64,000 nt of DNA from Spartinivicinus poritis (GTDB taxonomy: Bacteria; Pseudomonadota; Gammaproteobacteria; Pseudomonadales; Zooshikellaceae), in assembly GCF_028858535.1 (NCBI RefSeq), contig NZ_JAPMOU010000001.1, forward strand, positions 124,001 through 188,000, read 5' to 3'. The translations under genes were made by a program, and so were the position numbers. The notes under the pieces are model-generated. The model did not search any database. It worked only from the letters and a program-made list of their open reading frames with translations, and was not told where the DNA came from. Positions 30,139 through 39,187 of the stretch are shown in pieces. The stretch's first letter is position 1. Each line of letters starts with the position of its first letter.

Positions 30139-31041
30139 CTAGGCTCTTGGGTGGTGTTCTTTATAAAGCTGTTGCAATCGATGCTGCGCAACATAAGTAT
30201 AAATTTGCGTAGTAGACAAATCACTGTGCCCAAGCATCATCTGTACTGCCCTTAGGTTTGCGCCATGATTGAGTAAATGCGTAGCAAAGGCATGACGTAG
30301 CGTATGTGGAGAAACTTCAATGGTAATTCCTGCCAATACTGTATATTTTTTTACTCGGTACCAGAACGTTTGTCTGGTCATTGCAGTACCACGCGTCGAA
30401 GGAAACAGTACTTCACAGCTAGCACTTCCCACTAAGTGGGACCGGCCATTTGCTAGATAACTTTCAAGCCAATCTTGTGCTTCTTCTCCTACTGGAATCA
30501 ACCGCTCTTTTTTGCCCTTACCAACCACTCGCAAAGCTCCACGATTAAGACTTAACTGATGTACGGTTAACCCCACCAGCTCCGATACCCGAAGCCCACT
30601 ACTATATAAAAGCTCTAACATAGCTTTGTCTCGCTGCCCTACTAAAGTCGACAAATCCGGGGCTTCGAGCAATGCTTCAACCTGTTCTTCAGACAACGAC
30701 TTCGGTAAATAACGGCCCAGTTTTGGCATTGCAATATGTTGGGTTGGGTCATCCTCTCGTAACTGCTGCAATAATAGATACCGATAAAAGCGACGCAACA
30801 CAGATAAACAACGAGCTTGAGAACGTTTATTGTAGCCCGCATGCAACCGGTGCTGAAGGTAGGCCTGAATATGATCAGACGTTGCTAATAGCAGCTGCTT
30901 AGACTCAAGCCAGCTTACAAACCCAGACAAGTCACTCCGATAAGCAGTTAAGGTATTTTGGCTAGTCCCTCTTTCTAACCATAAGTGATCTAGAAACTGA
31001 TTAATTAACTGGTCTGCTTGTATTGTTGCCATTCTTGCCAT
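30139..31041 (-). CDS. xerD: Site-specific tyrosine recombinase XerD
   Basis: Partner of XerC that resolves chromosome dimers at dif under FtsK control. The 300-residue protein has the SAM-like N-terminal domain and the tyrosine recombinase catalytic set: Arg in SSGLRVSELVGL, Lys in VVGKGKKERLIP, HTLRHAFATHL, GHSDLSTTQIYTYV with the nucleophilic Tyr. It ends in HHPRA like E. coli XerD. ATG 31041 is preferred over the overlapping GTG at 31044; ATG 31032 is also possible. The stop codon is part of the target duplication of a MITE-like insertion. Confidence 0.97.
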   Translation of the reverse strand: MARMATIQADQLINQFLDHLWLERGTSQNTLTAYRSDLSGFVSWLESKQLLLATSDHIQAYLQHRLHAGYNKRSQARCLSVLRRFYRYLLLQQLREDDPTQHIAMPKLGRYLPKSLSEEQVEALLEAPDLSTLVGQRDKAMLELLYSSGLRVSELVGLTVHQLSLNRGALRVVGKGKKERLIPVGEEAQDWLESYLANGRSHLVGSASCEVLFPSTRGTAMTRQTFWYRVKKYTVLAGITIEVSPHTLRHAFATHLLNHGANLRAVQMMLGHSDLSTTQIYTYVAQHRLQQLYKEHHPRA

Positions 31042-31112
31042 CACATATAAACTTGATTAACTGCCGTATTAATAAACACTTTTAAGGTTTGGGTTTCAAT
31101 AAATTTAAAGTT

Positions 31113-31997
31113 ATGAACCAACAGCTAATCAACAAACGTCGTATTTTGCGGTTTCTCTTATCGCCCATTACCCTGTGCTTAATAATACTATTCATTTTAC
31201 CCTCTGCTATGCCTGCTAATTACTGGTTAACCCGACAGTTTTTTTATCCTGATAGCCATTATCGACTTACTCCTGCTCAATTAGGCATTGAGTACGAAAC
31301 CATCACTTTACAGCCTTCGCCAGGCAATACTCTCAAAAACTGGCTGCTCAAACCAAAAGATACACCCAAGGCTACTATTTTATTTTTACATGGTAATGCT
31401 CAAAACATCAGTACCCATATTCATAGCGTTGCCTGGCTAGTTGAGCACAACTATCAACTTTTTATGCTAGATTACCGTGGTTATGGTAAGTCGACAGGCA
31501 GCCCAATTATGCCAGAGGTACTTGAAGATGTGGCTGCTGCCAGTCAGTGGCTCCAACAGCATACTTCTTCTCCTTATTTTTTAATGGGGCAAAGCCTTGG
31601 TGCTGCTTTAGCTATTAATCATGCTGCTACCAGCAACACTCAATTTAATGCAATTATTATTGATGCACCTTTTACTGGCTTTCGCACTATTGCTCAGGAT
31701 GTATTAAGCGCAAACTGGTTAACTTGGGCTTTACAATATCCACTTTCACGCCTGATACCCGACGAGTATGAACCTATTAACCAATTGACTAAAATCACCC
31801 ACTCGCCTCCCATCCTAGTTTTTCACAGTCAAGATGATGAAGTAATTCCTTATTATCATGGAAAGCGCTTAGTAGAGTCCTGCCCAGACAACTGTCGATT
31901 AATTACAACCAAAGGCCCCCATATTGCCACTTTTAGCTATAACCAACACCGCCAAATGCTATTGGATTTTCTTGACCAAAACCTGCAAAATAAATAG
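31113..31997 (+). CDS. Membrane-anchored alpha/beta hydrolase
   Basis: A serine hydrolase of the ABHD13/YfhR-like type, 294 residues. A hydrophobic N-terminal segment at about residues 14-30 (ITLCLIILFILPSAMPA) anchors it in the inner membrane or serves as a signal. The fold features are the HGNAQN oxyanion segment, DYRGYGKSTG, the nucleophile elbow GQSLGAALA, and a C-terminal FHSQDDEVIP Asp and GPHIATF His. The substrate is unknown. An in-frame TTG 24 nt upstream is an alternative start. It is divergent from xerD and precedes the CHAD-ParA pair by 150 nt; whether it belongs to that unit is unclear. Confidence 0.85.
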   Translation: MNQQLINKRRILRFLLSPITLCLIILFILPSAMPANYWLTRQFFYPDSHYRLTPAQLGIEYETITLQPSPGNTLKNWLLKPKDTPKATILFLHGNAQNISTHIHSVAWLVEHNYQLFMLDYRGYGKSTGSPIMPEVLEDVAAASQWLQQHTSSPYFLMGQSLGAALAINHAATSNTQFNAIIIDAPFTGFRTIAQDVLSANWLTWALQYPLSRLIPDEYEPINQLTKITHSPPILVFHSQDDEVIPYYHGKRLVESCPDNCRLITTKGPHIATFSYNQHRQMLLDFLDQNLQNK

Positions 31998-32147
31998 CTG
32001 CGCTCTACCTATAGAAACAAAGTAAAAGCTCTAGAAAACTATATTGAGCTTTTGCAACACAACCAAGTGGGGTGGCTCAAAGATAAACTATAGCTCTTCA
32101 TAAGAAATATGGAGCAGCTAGATGAAGTCACGGAAGAGGAGTAAACC

Positions 32148-33722
32148 ATGACACTCTTAGCCCAGTCGTTGGCTAAACCTGTCGTATCTTATTGGCAGTT
32201 ACCTAGCCGAAAAAACCCGCAATCTGCCGTACGCTTAATAAAGAAGCAATTTCCAAATGTTTGTCACTCTCAGACAACTCAATCAATCTCTTTGTATGAC
32301 GCTTTTGGTTGGCCCCTTTGGTTTGACAATACAATGCTGTACCAAAGCGACAGCCAACTCATTCTTGCTCCAAAAGGCTGTTTTGCCTACGAAAGCTTAA
32401 TTGCAAGCTGCACTGTAAACAACCTTAACGGCCATAGTCAGCCGCTGGAGATAAGCCAGCTACCCAGTGGCATACTGAAAAATAAAGTAAAACCTCTTGT
32501 TAAGCTTAGAGCTTTGCAACAAATGGCTACCTTAACCTGTGACAGCCATACCATCAAAATGATTAACTCAGACCAAAAAATGGTTTGTAAAGCAATTATC
32601 TATATTTTATCAGACCAGCGTAACAGCACTACAAATATAGAGTATTTAGAGTTGCAACCGTTAAGAGGCTTTAATGAAGAGGCTCAACAGTTTACTCAGT
32701 TTTTAGAACAACACTTCACAACTATTGCAGAACCACCCCTCATTGATTATTGGGATAAGAATAAATTCACCCCTCAGCCTTACAGCATCAAGCCGCATTT
32801 CACTATCCAACCAGAAACGCCTACTCGCGAAGTAGTACTTAATATGGTTAATACCATGCTGGCGCTTGCCCAGCAAAATGAACAAGGTGTAATTAATGAT
32901 ATAGATACTGAGTATCTACATGACTACCGAGTAGCCATCCGTAAAATCCGCTCCTTACTAAGTTTAATCAGGCAGGTATTTCCCAAAACTGAAACCAAAC
33001 AGTTAAAACAACAACTCAAGGAGCTTGCTCAAAAAACTAATTTATTAAGAGACCTGGATGTATACTTGCTTGCTAAAGATGAGCTAAAAGCTCAACTACC
33101 CATTCAACTACAACCAGGATTAGATAAATTATTTCAAACCTTTGCTGATTTACGTAAAACTGAATGTAAAAGCATTGTTCAACACCTACAAAGTAAAACC
33201 TATCAAGACACGCTAACTACAATTAAAAACATACTAAAAGCCTGCAAAAAAGCAGCAAAAACCAAGAATAGTCATAAGCCCATCACCAAAATAGCGACAC
33301 AAGAAATCCACAATAAGTATCAACTGATTTGCCATAATGGTAGCTTATTAACAGCCACAACAGATGATGAAGCATTCCATGACTTACGGCTAGAATGCAA
33401 AAAGCTCCGCTACTTACTAGAACTCTTTGCTGACTTAATGGACACAACCACCAATAAACAAGCTGTTAGTAGTTTAAAAAAGCTCCAAGACAAACTGGGT
33501 CACTTCAATGATTTATCCGTTCAACAAGAAAAACTTTTATCTTATTTAGATGGCAATAATATCGACTCACTTGAAGCAGCTGCCATTGGCGGGCTAGTTA
33601 GTGTCATGCGTCGACAGCAAACGTCCTTAAAAGCAGAGATAATCAGTCAACTCAATGATTTCTGTTCATTTCCCACTCATAACAAGTTTAATCAGCTCTT
33701 TCAAAAGGTCAGTCAACAATGA
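32148..33722 (+). CDS. CHAD-domain protein with degenerate CYTH-like N-terminus
   Basis: A 524-residue protein. The C-terminal CHAD domain (about 225-510) is an all-helical module whose conserved basic residues bind polyphosphate: HDYRVAIRKIRS (258-269), LLRDLDV (299-305) and FHDLRLECKKLRYLLE (410-425). Residues 1-200 resemble the CYTH-derived half seen in related proteins (SLYDAFGWPLWFD), but I cannot find the ExExK triphosphatase signature, so this half is probably inactive. A GAGGAG lies 6-11 nt ahead of ATG 32148. Its stop overlaps the start of the ParA gene (ATGA), indicating coupled translation. Polyphosphate granule association is inferred from the CHAD family. Confidence 0.88.
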   Translation: MTLLAQSLAKPVVSYWQLPSRKNPQSAVRLIKKQFPNVCHSQTTQSISLYDAFGWPLWFDNTMLYQSDSQLILAPKGCFAYESLIASCTVNNLNGHSQPLEISQLPSGILKNKVKPLVKLRALQQMATLTCDSHTIKMINSDQKMVCKAIIYILSDQRNSTTNIEYLELQPLRGFNEEAQQFTQFLEQHFTTIAEPPLIDYWDKNKFTPQPYSIKPHFTIQPETPTREVVLNMVNTMLALAQQNEQGVINDIDTEYLHDYRVAIRKIRSLLSLIRQVFPKTETKQLKQQLKELAQKTNLLRDLDVYLLAKDELKAQLPIQLQPGLDKLFQTFADLRKTECKSIVQHLQSKTYQDTLTTIKNILKACKKAAKTKNSHKPITKIATQEIHNKYQLICHNGSLLTATTDDEAFHDLRLECKKLRYLLELFADLMDTTTNKQAVSSLKKLQDKLGHFNDLSVQQEKLLSYLDGNNIDSLEAAAIGGLVSVMRRQQTSLKAEIISQLNDFCSFPTHNKFNQLFQKVSQQ

Positions 33723-34468
33723 AGATAATAGCGGTTTACAGTATTAAAGGAGGCGTAGGCAAAACAGCTGCGGCAGTCAACTTAGCCTATGAAGCTAGCC
33801 AGGCTGGCTATCAAACACTGCTATGCGATTTAGATCCTCAAGGTGCGTCTTCTTTTTATTTTCGAGTAAGTGCATCAAAAAAACAAAAAAGCAAATGGTT
33901 TTTCAGCCAGTCTTATAAACTATTTCAACATATCAAAGCTTCGGACTATCCATTACTGGACATTTTGCCTGCCAAACTATCCTATCGACACTTTGATATC
34001 AAACTAGGTGCATTTAAAAAGTCACCACAAAAACAAATAGCAAAATTATTAAAACCTTTAAAGAAGTACTATGATGTCATTTTTCTCGACTGTCCACCCA
34101 GCATCAGTCTATTATCTGAAAATGTATTTCATACTGCAGACATTATTATGGTCCCTGTTATCCCCACGACTTTATCTGAGCGCACCCTAAATCAGCTAGT
34201 CAATTTTTTCCAGGAAAAATCATTAGATAAAAGTAAAATTCACCCTTTCTTTTCTATGGCTCAAGCATCCAAAAAACTACACCAACAGTCTGAAGCTAGG
34301 ATAAAAACTCGCTTTAATAGCATTATTAGCCAATCTATCCCTTTTTGTGCGGAAATTGAAAACATGGGTATTCACCAGAAACCTGTGGCTGCTTTTGCAC
34401 CTAAAAAGTCTGGAGCAATTGCTTATCAAACGCTTTGGAAAAAAATTGAGTCCTATTATTTTACTTGA
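33719..34468 (+). CDS. Small ParA/MinD-type ATPase coupled to CHAD gene
   Basis: A 249-residue deviant Walker A ATPase. KGGVGKT is at 10-16, with signature Lys10 and catalytic Lys15; DLDPQGASS is at 37-45; Walker B FLDCPPS is at 122-128. It has no N-terminal HTH, as in small ParAs used for chromosome, plasmid or organelle positioning. Many basic residues in the second half could bind nucleoid DNA. There is no parB next to it; the only coupled gene is the CHAD protein, overlapping by 4 nt. By analogy with McdA or PpfA-type ATPases, it may position a cargo bound by the CHAD protein. That role is inferred, not known. Confidence 0.88.
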   Translation: MKIIAVYSIKGGVGKTAAAVNLAYEASQAGYQTLLCDLDPQGASSFYFRVSASKKQKSKWFFSQSYKLFQHIKASDYPLLDILPAKLSYRHFDIKLGAFKKSPQKQIAKLLKPLKKYYDVIFLDCPPSISLLSENVFHTADIIMVPVIPTTLSERTLNQLVNFFQEKSLDKSKIHPFFSMAQASKKLHQQSEARIKTRFNSIISQSIPFCAEIENMGIHQKPVAAFAPKKSGAIAYQTLWKKIESYYFT

Positions 34469-34489
34469 AGCCCATTTATTACGGGCTTC
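34467..34489 (+). terminator. Terminator after the ParA gene
   Basis: Stem GAAGCCC/GGGCTTC with a 9-nt loop begins inside the ParA stop codon region and is followed by TACTTAAT. It separates this two-gene unit from the convergent secreted-protein gene. Confidence 0.6.
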
Positions 34490-34523
34490 TACTTAATCAT
34501 GGTGAACCAATATAGAGTTTTAC

Positions 34524-35336
34524 TTATTGCTTTCGAGTAACCCGATAATTCTGTCCTAAGTTATTATCTGTATACCAATGACCATCCACTTTATACCTTA
34601 CAAAGTATGCCAGTTGGTTTTCCTTAGCTACAGGTATTGAGCCTCCCCAGCTTTCTACTCCATATTTACTTGGGTTCTTAACCAAGCCTCCTTTTGGTCC
34701 TATAATTTGATAGGCTTGATACTTAGCTTCAATGGTATGGCTTGTTAGCCAGCTATCAAAACTATAAATCACTTGTACTTGCTTAGCATGTGCAATATTT
34801 CTCACCAACACCTGCGGATAAAAGCTCTTTTGCTCTTTATATAAGGAGCCAGAAAAAGTATTATTTACAGCAACATTGACATCTTCGGCCAAAAACCAAC
34901 CAGCACCTTTAGCTAGCCAATAATCTTTACTTTTATTATTGTCCCAATATTGCCCTGTTGCAGTGTTTGCATAAACAGCAAACTTAATAAAGTTGATACT
35001 TGGCTGTTGATAATTACTGCTACAACGCACCGTACCCCTCATACAAGACTGATAACTCAATTGCCAGCGCTCTAGATGTCCATCAATAACTGCGATTTTT
35101 TTCGCAGGCAAGTCTTGCCATTCGCCCTCATTATTAATCAAACGCAGCCAAACTGTTTCAGCCTTGAGATTACGCTCAACCAAAATCTCAAAAAATTGAT
35201 GTTCAGAGCGAGTACCATAAAAGCTATAACCCGAACTCATCGCCTTAACCAACTTAACAGGCTGTCCAGCAAAGCTTAAAGAAGAAAAAAGCAAAGTGAT
35301 AAAACAGATAATACACTTTAACGGTAAGTGTTTCAT
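34524..35336 (-). CDS. Secreted protein with two CBM21-like modules
   Basis: A 270-residue exported protein. The signal peptide is residues 1-23 (cleavage after SSLSFA). Two similar beta-rich modules follow, at about 27-140 and 152-266. Each has a V-x-N-x-hydrophobic start (ILVERNLKAETVWL; VLVRNIAHAKQVQV) and ends in an aromatic-rich strand, VYANTATGQYWDNN and YFVRYKVDGHWYTDNNLGQNY. This is the pattern of CBM21 starch/glycogen-binding modules (WxDNNxGxNY). C98 and C105 may form a disulfide. No catalytic domain is present. ATG 35336 has AAGG 6 nt upstream; ATG 35342 is the alternative. A role in binding extracellular alpha-glucan is inferred from fold resemblance only. Confidence 0.7.
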   Translation of the reverse strand: MKHLPLKCIICFITLLFSSLSFAGQPVKLVKAMSSGYSFYGTRSEHQFFEILVERNLKAETVWLRLINNEGEWQDLPAKKIAVIDGHLERWQLSYQSCMRGTVRCSSNYQQPSINFIKFAVYANTATGQYWDNNKSKDYWLAKGAGWFLAEDVNVAVNNTFSGSLYKEQKSFYPQVLVRNIAHAKQVQVIYSFDSWLTSHTIEAKYQAYQIIGPKGGLVKNPSKYGVESWGGSIPVAKENQLAYFVRYKVDGHWYTDNNLGQNYRVTRKQ

Positions 35337-35561
35337 AAGCATCCTTGTCTTCTTATACCACGCAATAGCAGCAAGAGTCCCAAAGCACTAAGCAAATGGT
35401 ATAATCGATAAAATTAGTGGTTACAAGTGTCGTATTTTATCAAAGAACCTGTAACAGACAAGAAAAAAGACACACTTTACATTTAAAATACTTAAAAAGT
35501 GTCACAAGCAAAAGAGTAGATACTTACAACTGGGTAAAACAAGCTTATTTATAAAAGACAT

Positions 35562-35589
35562 AAAAAAAGCAGCTAATGCTGCTTTTTTT
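35562..35589 (-). terminator. Terminator of the rpsP-rimM-trmD-rplS operon
   Basis: AAAAAAAGCAGC/GCTGCTTTTTTT with a 4-nt loop gives a classic intrinsic terminator with a seven-U tail, 7 nt after the rplS stop. Confidence 0.92.
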
Positions 35590-35596
35590 ATTGGAA

Positions 35597-35950
35597 CTAG
35601 GAAAGTTTTTCTTTAATTCTTGCTGCTTTACCAGAGCGCTCACGCAAGTAGTAAAGCTTCGCTTTACGTACATCACCACGACGCTTAACGGTAATGCTGT
35701 CTACCAACGGGCTATAAGTTTGAAACGCACGCTCAACTCCTACCCCATTGGAAATTTTACGAACAGTGAAAGAAGAGTTCAGACCACGATTACGCTTACC
35801 AATCACAACCCCTTCAAAGGCCTGTAAACGCTCACGGTTACCTTCTTTTACTTTTACCTGAACAATGACTGTATCACCTGGCCCAAAGGCAGGGATTTCT
35901 TTGTTCATTTGCTCATTTTCAATTTGCTGAATAATCTTGTTTTTGCTCAT
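35597..35950 (-). CDS. rplS: 50S ribosomal protein L19
   Basis: A 117-residue protein at the 30S-50S interface. The sequence from [15 protein letters not shown] through [16 protein letters not shown] to [15 protein letters not shown] is unmistakable L19. The reading frame is open much further upstream (to 36064), overlapping trmD, but ATG 35950 has AGGAG nearby and matches the family N-terminus. It is the last gene of rpsP-rimM-trmD-rplS. Confidence 0.97.
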   Translation of the reverse strand: MSKNKIIQQIENEQMNKEIPAFGPGDTVIVQVKVKEGNRERLQAFEGVVIGKRNRGLNSSFTVRKISNGVGVERAFQTYSPLVDSITVKRRGDVRKAKLYYLRERSGKAARIKEKLS

Positions 35951-35996
35951 CTCTTGTTTGCTCCTAGATACAAACACTTTCCGCTGGCTACAGACC

Positions 35997-36749
35997 TTAT
36001 TGCGTTTGGTTAGCCTGATATTCCTGCTGAAACTCAGCAAGTAACGCCTGTTGCTCATCATCAAGTTGATGTTTTGCTAATAAATCAGGACGTCTTAACC
36101 AGGTTCTTCCCAACGACTGTTTCAGTCGCCATTGCCTTATCATTTCATGGTTGCCACTCAGTAATACTGGTGGAACCTGCAACCCTGCCACCTGTTCTGG
36201 CCGAGTAAAATGAGGACAATCAAGTAAACCTTCTGCAAAAGAGTCTTCCAAAGCGGAATTCTTGTGACCTAGAGTGCCCGGGACAAAGCGTGAGACCGCA
36301 TCAATTAGCGTCATGGCAGCAATTTCACCACCACTTAAGACATAGTCACCCACCGACCATTCTTCATCAATTTCGGTTTCGACTATGCGCTCATCAATAC
36401 CTTCATATCGCCCTGCGACTATGATGAGTTTGTCATTTTGTGCCAACTCCATAACCCCTTGTTGGGTTAGTTGGCGTCCCTGAGGGGACATGTAAATCAC
36501 CTTAGCCTCAGTTCCAGCAGCCTGCTTTGCTGCATAGATGGCATCACGCAGAGGTTGAACTTTCATCAACATGCCGGGACCACCGCCATAAGGTCGGTCA
36601 TCCACTGTTTGGTGTTTATCATGAGTAAAGCTTCTTGGATTCCAAAATGCCACCTCAAGTAAACCTTGTTTTACCGCTCTTCCTGTTACGCCATACTCAG
36701 TAATGGCATTGAACATCTCAGGGAAGAGGGAAACAACCCCAAACCACAC
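35997..36749 (-). CDS. trmD: tRNA (guanine37-N1)-methyltransferase
   Basis: SAM-dependent SPOUT methyltransferase making m1G37 in tRNAs, which prevents +1 frameshifting. The trefoil-knot region is in [16 protein letters not shown] and [14 protein letters not shown], and the N-terminal [10 protein letters not shown] and [11 protein letters not shown] motifs are family hallmarks. Length 250 is standard. It begins 3 nt after rimM and is followed by rplS, the conserved operon order. Confidence 0.98.
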   Translation of the reverse strand: MWFGVVSLFPEMFNAITEYGVTGRAVKQGLLEVAFWNPRSFTHDKHQTVDDRPYGGGPGMLMKVQPLRDAIYAAKQAAGTEAKVIYMSPQGRQLTQQGVMELAQNDKLIIVAGRYEGIDERIVETEIDEEWSVGDYVLSGGEIAAMTLIDAVSRFVPGTLGHKNSALEDSFAEGLLDCPHFTRPEQVAGLQVPPVLLSGNHEMIRQWRLKQSLGRTWLRRPDLLAKHQLDDEQQALLAEFQQEYQANQTQ

Positions 36750-36752
36750 TAT

Positions 36753-37310
36753 TTAAAACTCCGGATCCCAATCGATCCGTATTTCACCTGCTTCTAAACA
36801 GATCGACTCAATCACCTGATCGGGTAAGAAAGGAATCAGTCGTTCACGTTGATCAACGCTTTGTTTGTCGCCCTTCACTACTAAAACATCATTTGCACCT
36901 GTGGCCATTAGTCTAGTGACTCGACCAAGGTCTGTTTGTTGATACTCATCTGTAGCAATTGCAATAACCCGCAAACCTTCCAGTTGATGCCAGTAATACT
37001 CGCCCTCAACTAAGCTAGGCAGTTGATCTTTACGAATGAACACTTCTGCACCACAATATTGCTGTGCCACCTCCCTATCATCACACCCTTCTAAGTGTGC
37101 AACCAGGCCTTTACCATGCTTTTTGCCTTGAACAACTGCAATCTCTTGGAGCTGCCCTTTTTGTTTGAGGAGCCAACGTGAATAACCAAAAATGTTATCC
37201 ATCGGGTCAGTATAAGAGTAAACCTTAACCCAGCCACGCACACCGTACACTGAAGAAATACGCCCCAGTGCCAACAAGTCGTTTTGGTTGATATTACCCG
37301 TTACTGCCAT
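36753..37310 (-). CDS. rimM: Ribosome maturation factor RimM
   Basis: A 16S rRNA processing factor that binds ribosomal protein S19 in the 30S head. It has the N-terminal RimM beta-barrel (LGRISSVYGVRGWVKVYSYTD) and C-terminal PRC-barrel-like domain (YYWHQLEGLRVIA, GANDVLVVKGD). ATG 37310 with GAGG just upstream gives 185 residues; a GTG two codons earlier is in frame but overlaps that ribosome-binding site. Confidence 0.96.
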   Translation of the reverse strand: MAVTGNINQNDLLALGRISSVYGVRGWVKVYSYTDPMDNIFGYSRWLLKQKGQLQEIAVVQGKKHGKGLVAHLEGCDDREVAQQYCGAEVFIRKDQLPSLVEGEYYWHQLEGLRVIAIATDEYQQTDLGRVTRLMATGANDVLVVKGDKQSVDQRERLIPFLPDQVIESICLEAGEIRIDWDPEF

Positions 37311-37338
37311 AACCACCTCAAACTGCTCACACGGGAAA

Positions 37339-37599
37339 TTAAGCCGCTTGACCAGCTTGCTTACTAGCTTCAGCTAATAACTTAGCCACACGATCAGTAG
37401 TTTGAGCACCTTTGCTTAACCAGTACTCAACACGCTCACTATCAACACGTAAACGCTCTTCTTGACCACGAGCAACTGGGTTAAAAAAACCTACTCGCTC
37501 AATAAAGCGACCATCACGAGAGTTACGTGCATCAGTCACAGTTAAGTGATAGAACGGGCGCTTTTTAGAGCCACCACGTGCTAAACGAATTGTTACCAT
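37339..37599 (-). CDS. rpsP: 30S ribosomal protein S16
   Basis: An 86-residue protein beginning [19 protein letters not shown], the conserved S16 N-terminus, with a short Ala/Gln-rich tail. It is the first gene of the rpsP-rimM-trmD-rplS operon; its promoter must lie in the 130 nt before the ffh terminator. ATG 37599 is preceded by a weak AGGAA. Confidence 0.98.
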   Translation of the reverse strand: MVTIRLARGGSKKRPFYHLTVTDARNSRDGRFIERVGFFNPVARGQEERLRVDSERVEYWLSKGAQTTDRVAKLLAEASKQAGQAA

Positions 37600-37729
37600 T
37601 AGACTTTTCCTAGTTCTCTATTTACAACAAATGAGCCATTGCTGCTCAGGTGTTTACTTTCGGGTAGCCAGCTAATTGATCAACCGCTACTCGGAAGGGC
37701 GCATATTCTACGGAATATCAACCATAATG

Positions 37730-37763
37730 AAAAGCCTGCTGAAGTAATCTGCAGCAGGCTTTT
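37730..37763 (-). terminator. Terminator of ffh
   Basis: Stem AAAAGCCTGCTG/CAGCAGGCTTTT with a 10-nt loop and terminal U-run, located 36 nt after the ffh stop and before rpsP. Confidence 0.9.
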
Positions 37764-37798
37764 GCATTGAATATGCGTTATTGCTTTAAAAGAATAGC

Positions 37799-39187
37799 TT
37801 ACATCCCAGGGAATTTGCCGCCAGGTGGCATCATACCCCCCATTCCTTTCATGCCTCCCATTCCCCGCATTAACTTGGTCAAGCCGCCTTTTTTGGTGAC
37901 TTTTTTCATCATTTTTTGCATTTGCTTGTGCTGTTTAAGCAAACGGTTAATATCCTGAACCTGGGTACCAGAACCCATTGCAATCCGTTTTTTCCGTGAA
38001 CCATTAATAATATCTGGATTAGCTCGTTCAGAGGGGGTCATTGAGCTAATGATCGCTTCCATTTGAACAAGGGGCTTATCATCAATTTTTTGCTGAGCCA
38101 GTTGCGACATCTGCCCCATCCCAGGCAGTTTGTCCATCATATTGGTGATGCCACCCATTTTCTTCATCTGCTGAAGCTGGTCACGAAAGTCTTCTAAGTC
38201 GAAGCCTTTGCCTTTTTTCAGCTTTTTCGCCAGCTTATCCGCTTTCTGCTTATCAAGCTTTTGTTCTGCTTCCTCTATTAAAGAAAGAACATCTCCCATT
38301 CCAAGTATACGAGAAGCAATCCGATCAGGATGGAATGGTTCTAAAGCATCTGTTTTTTCACCAACCCCCAAAAACTTAATCGGTTTACCAGTAATGTGGC
38401 GAACAGATAGCGCAGCCCCCCCACGAGCATCACCATCAGCTTTAGTTAAAATAACACCTGTGAGAGGCAGTGCATCACTAAAAGCTTTTGCTGTGTTAGC
38501 TGCATCCTGCCCTGTCATCGCATCTACCACAAACAGGGTTTCGATTGGGTTGACTGCTCTATGCAGGACCTTGATCTCTTCCATCATTTGCTCATCAATA
38601 TGGAGACGACCTGCGGTATCCACAATCACCACATCATAGTGCTTATTTTTGGCCTCATTGATCGCGCCATTAGCAATATCAACAGGGTTTTGCTCTACAT
38701 GACTGGGGAAAAAGTGCACTCCAACTTCATTTGCTAGCGTTTCCAGCTGTTTGATAGCTGCAGGACGATAAACATCGGCACTTACCACTAACACAGATTT
38801 TTTCTTACGCTCAGTAAGAAACTTAGCCAGCTTAGCAACAGAGGTCGTTTTACCTGCACCCTGAAGCCCTGCCATCAAGATAACCGCTGGAGGCTGTGCA
38901 GCTAGATTCAAGTCGTCACAGGCTTCGCCCATAATGGCAATCAGCTCAGACTGGACGATTTTCACAAACATCTGGCCTGGACTCAGGCTTTTTTGCACCT
39001 CTTGGCCAACCGCTCGCTCTTTAATCCGTGCAACAAAGTCTTTTACTACAGGTAGTGCAACATCAGCCTCTAACAAGGCCATTCGCACTTCACGTAATGT
39101 ATCTCGAATATTATCTTCGGTGAGCTTTGCTTTACCTGTTACATTGCGAAGCGTTTGCGAGAGTCGATCAGTTAAGTTTTCAAACAT
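37799..39187 (-). CDS. ffh: Signal recognition particle protein Ffh
   Basis: GTPase subunit of SRP that binds 4.5S RNA and targets nascent membrane proteins to FtsY. The 462-residue protein has an N domain, G motifs GLQGAGKTTSVAKLA, DTAGRLHID and TKADGDARGG, and a methionine-rich M domain with the SRP-RNA-binding GSGTQVQDINRLLKQ. The C-terminus is a Met/Gly tail. The gene is next to rpsP, as in E. coli, and divergent from ypjD. The 332-nt upstream region is occupied by inverted-repeat structures. Confidence 0.98.
   Translation of the reverse strand: MFENLTDRLSQTLRNVTGKAKLTEDNIRDTLREVRMALLEADVALPVVKDFVARIKERAVGQEVQKSLSPGQMFVKIVQSELIAIMGEACDDLNLAAQPPAVILMAGLQGAGKTTSVAKLAKFLTERKKKSVLVVSADVYRPAAIKQLETLANEVGVHFFPSHVEQNPVDIANGAINEAKNKHYDVVIVDTAGRLHIDEQMMEEIKVLHRAVNPIETLFVVDAMTGQDAANTAKAFSDALPLTGVILTKADGDARGGAALSVRHITGKPIKFLGVGEKTDALEPFHPDRIASRILGMGDVLSLIEEAEQKLDKQKADKLAKKLKKGKGFDLEDFRDQLQQMKKMGGITNMMDKLPGMGQMSQLAQQKIDDKPLVQMEAIISSMTPSERANPDIINGSRKKRIAMGSGTQVQDINRLLKQHKQMQKMMKKVTKKGGLTKLMRGMGGMKGMGGMMPPGGKFPGM

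Noticed and set aside
31998-32092. Open frame after the hydrolase stop reading ...KALENYIELLQHNQVGWLKDKL, and an 11-codon ORF at 32109
   Set aside because: No acceptable start codon or ribosome-binding site for the first; the second overlaps the CHAD ribosome-binding site and is too short to judge. Left as non-coding.
38208-38639. 143-codon plus-strand ORF opposite ffh, and similar ORFs opposite xseA, guaB, recJ and purL
   Set aside because: They are antisense shadows of strong, well-recognised genes, with composition expected from the opposite frame.
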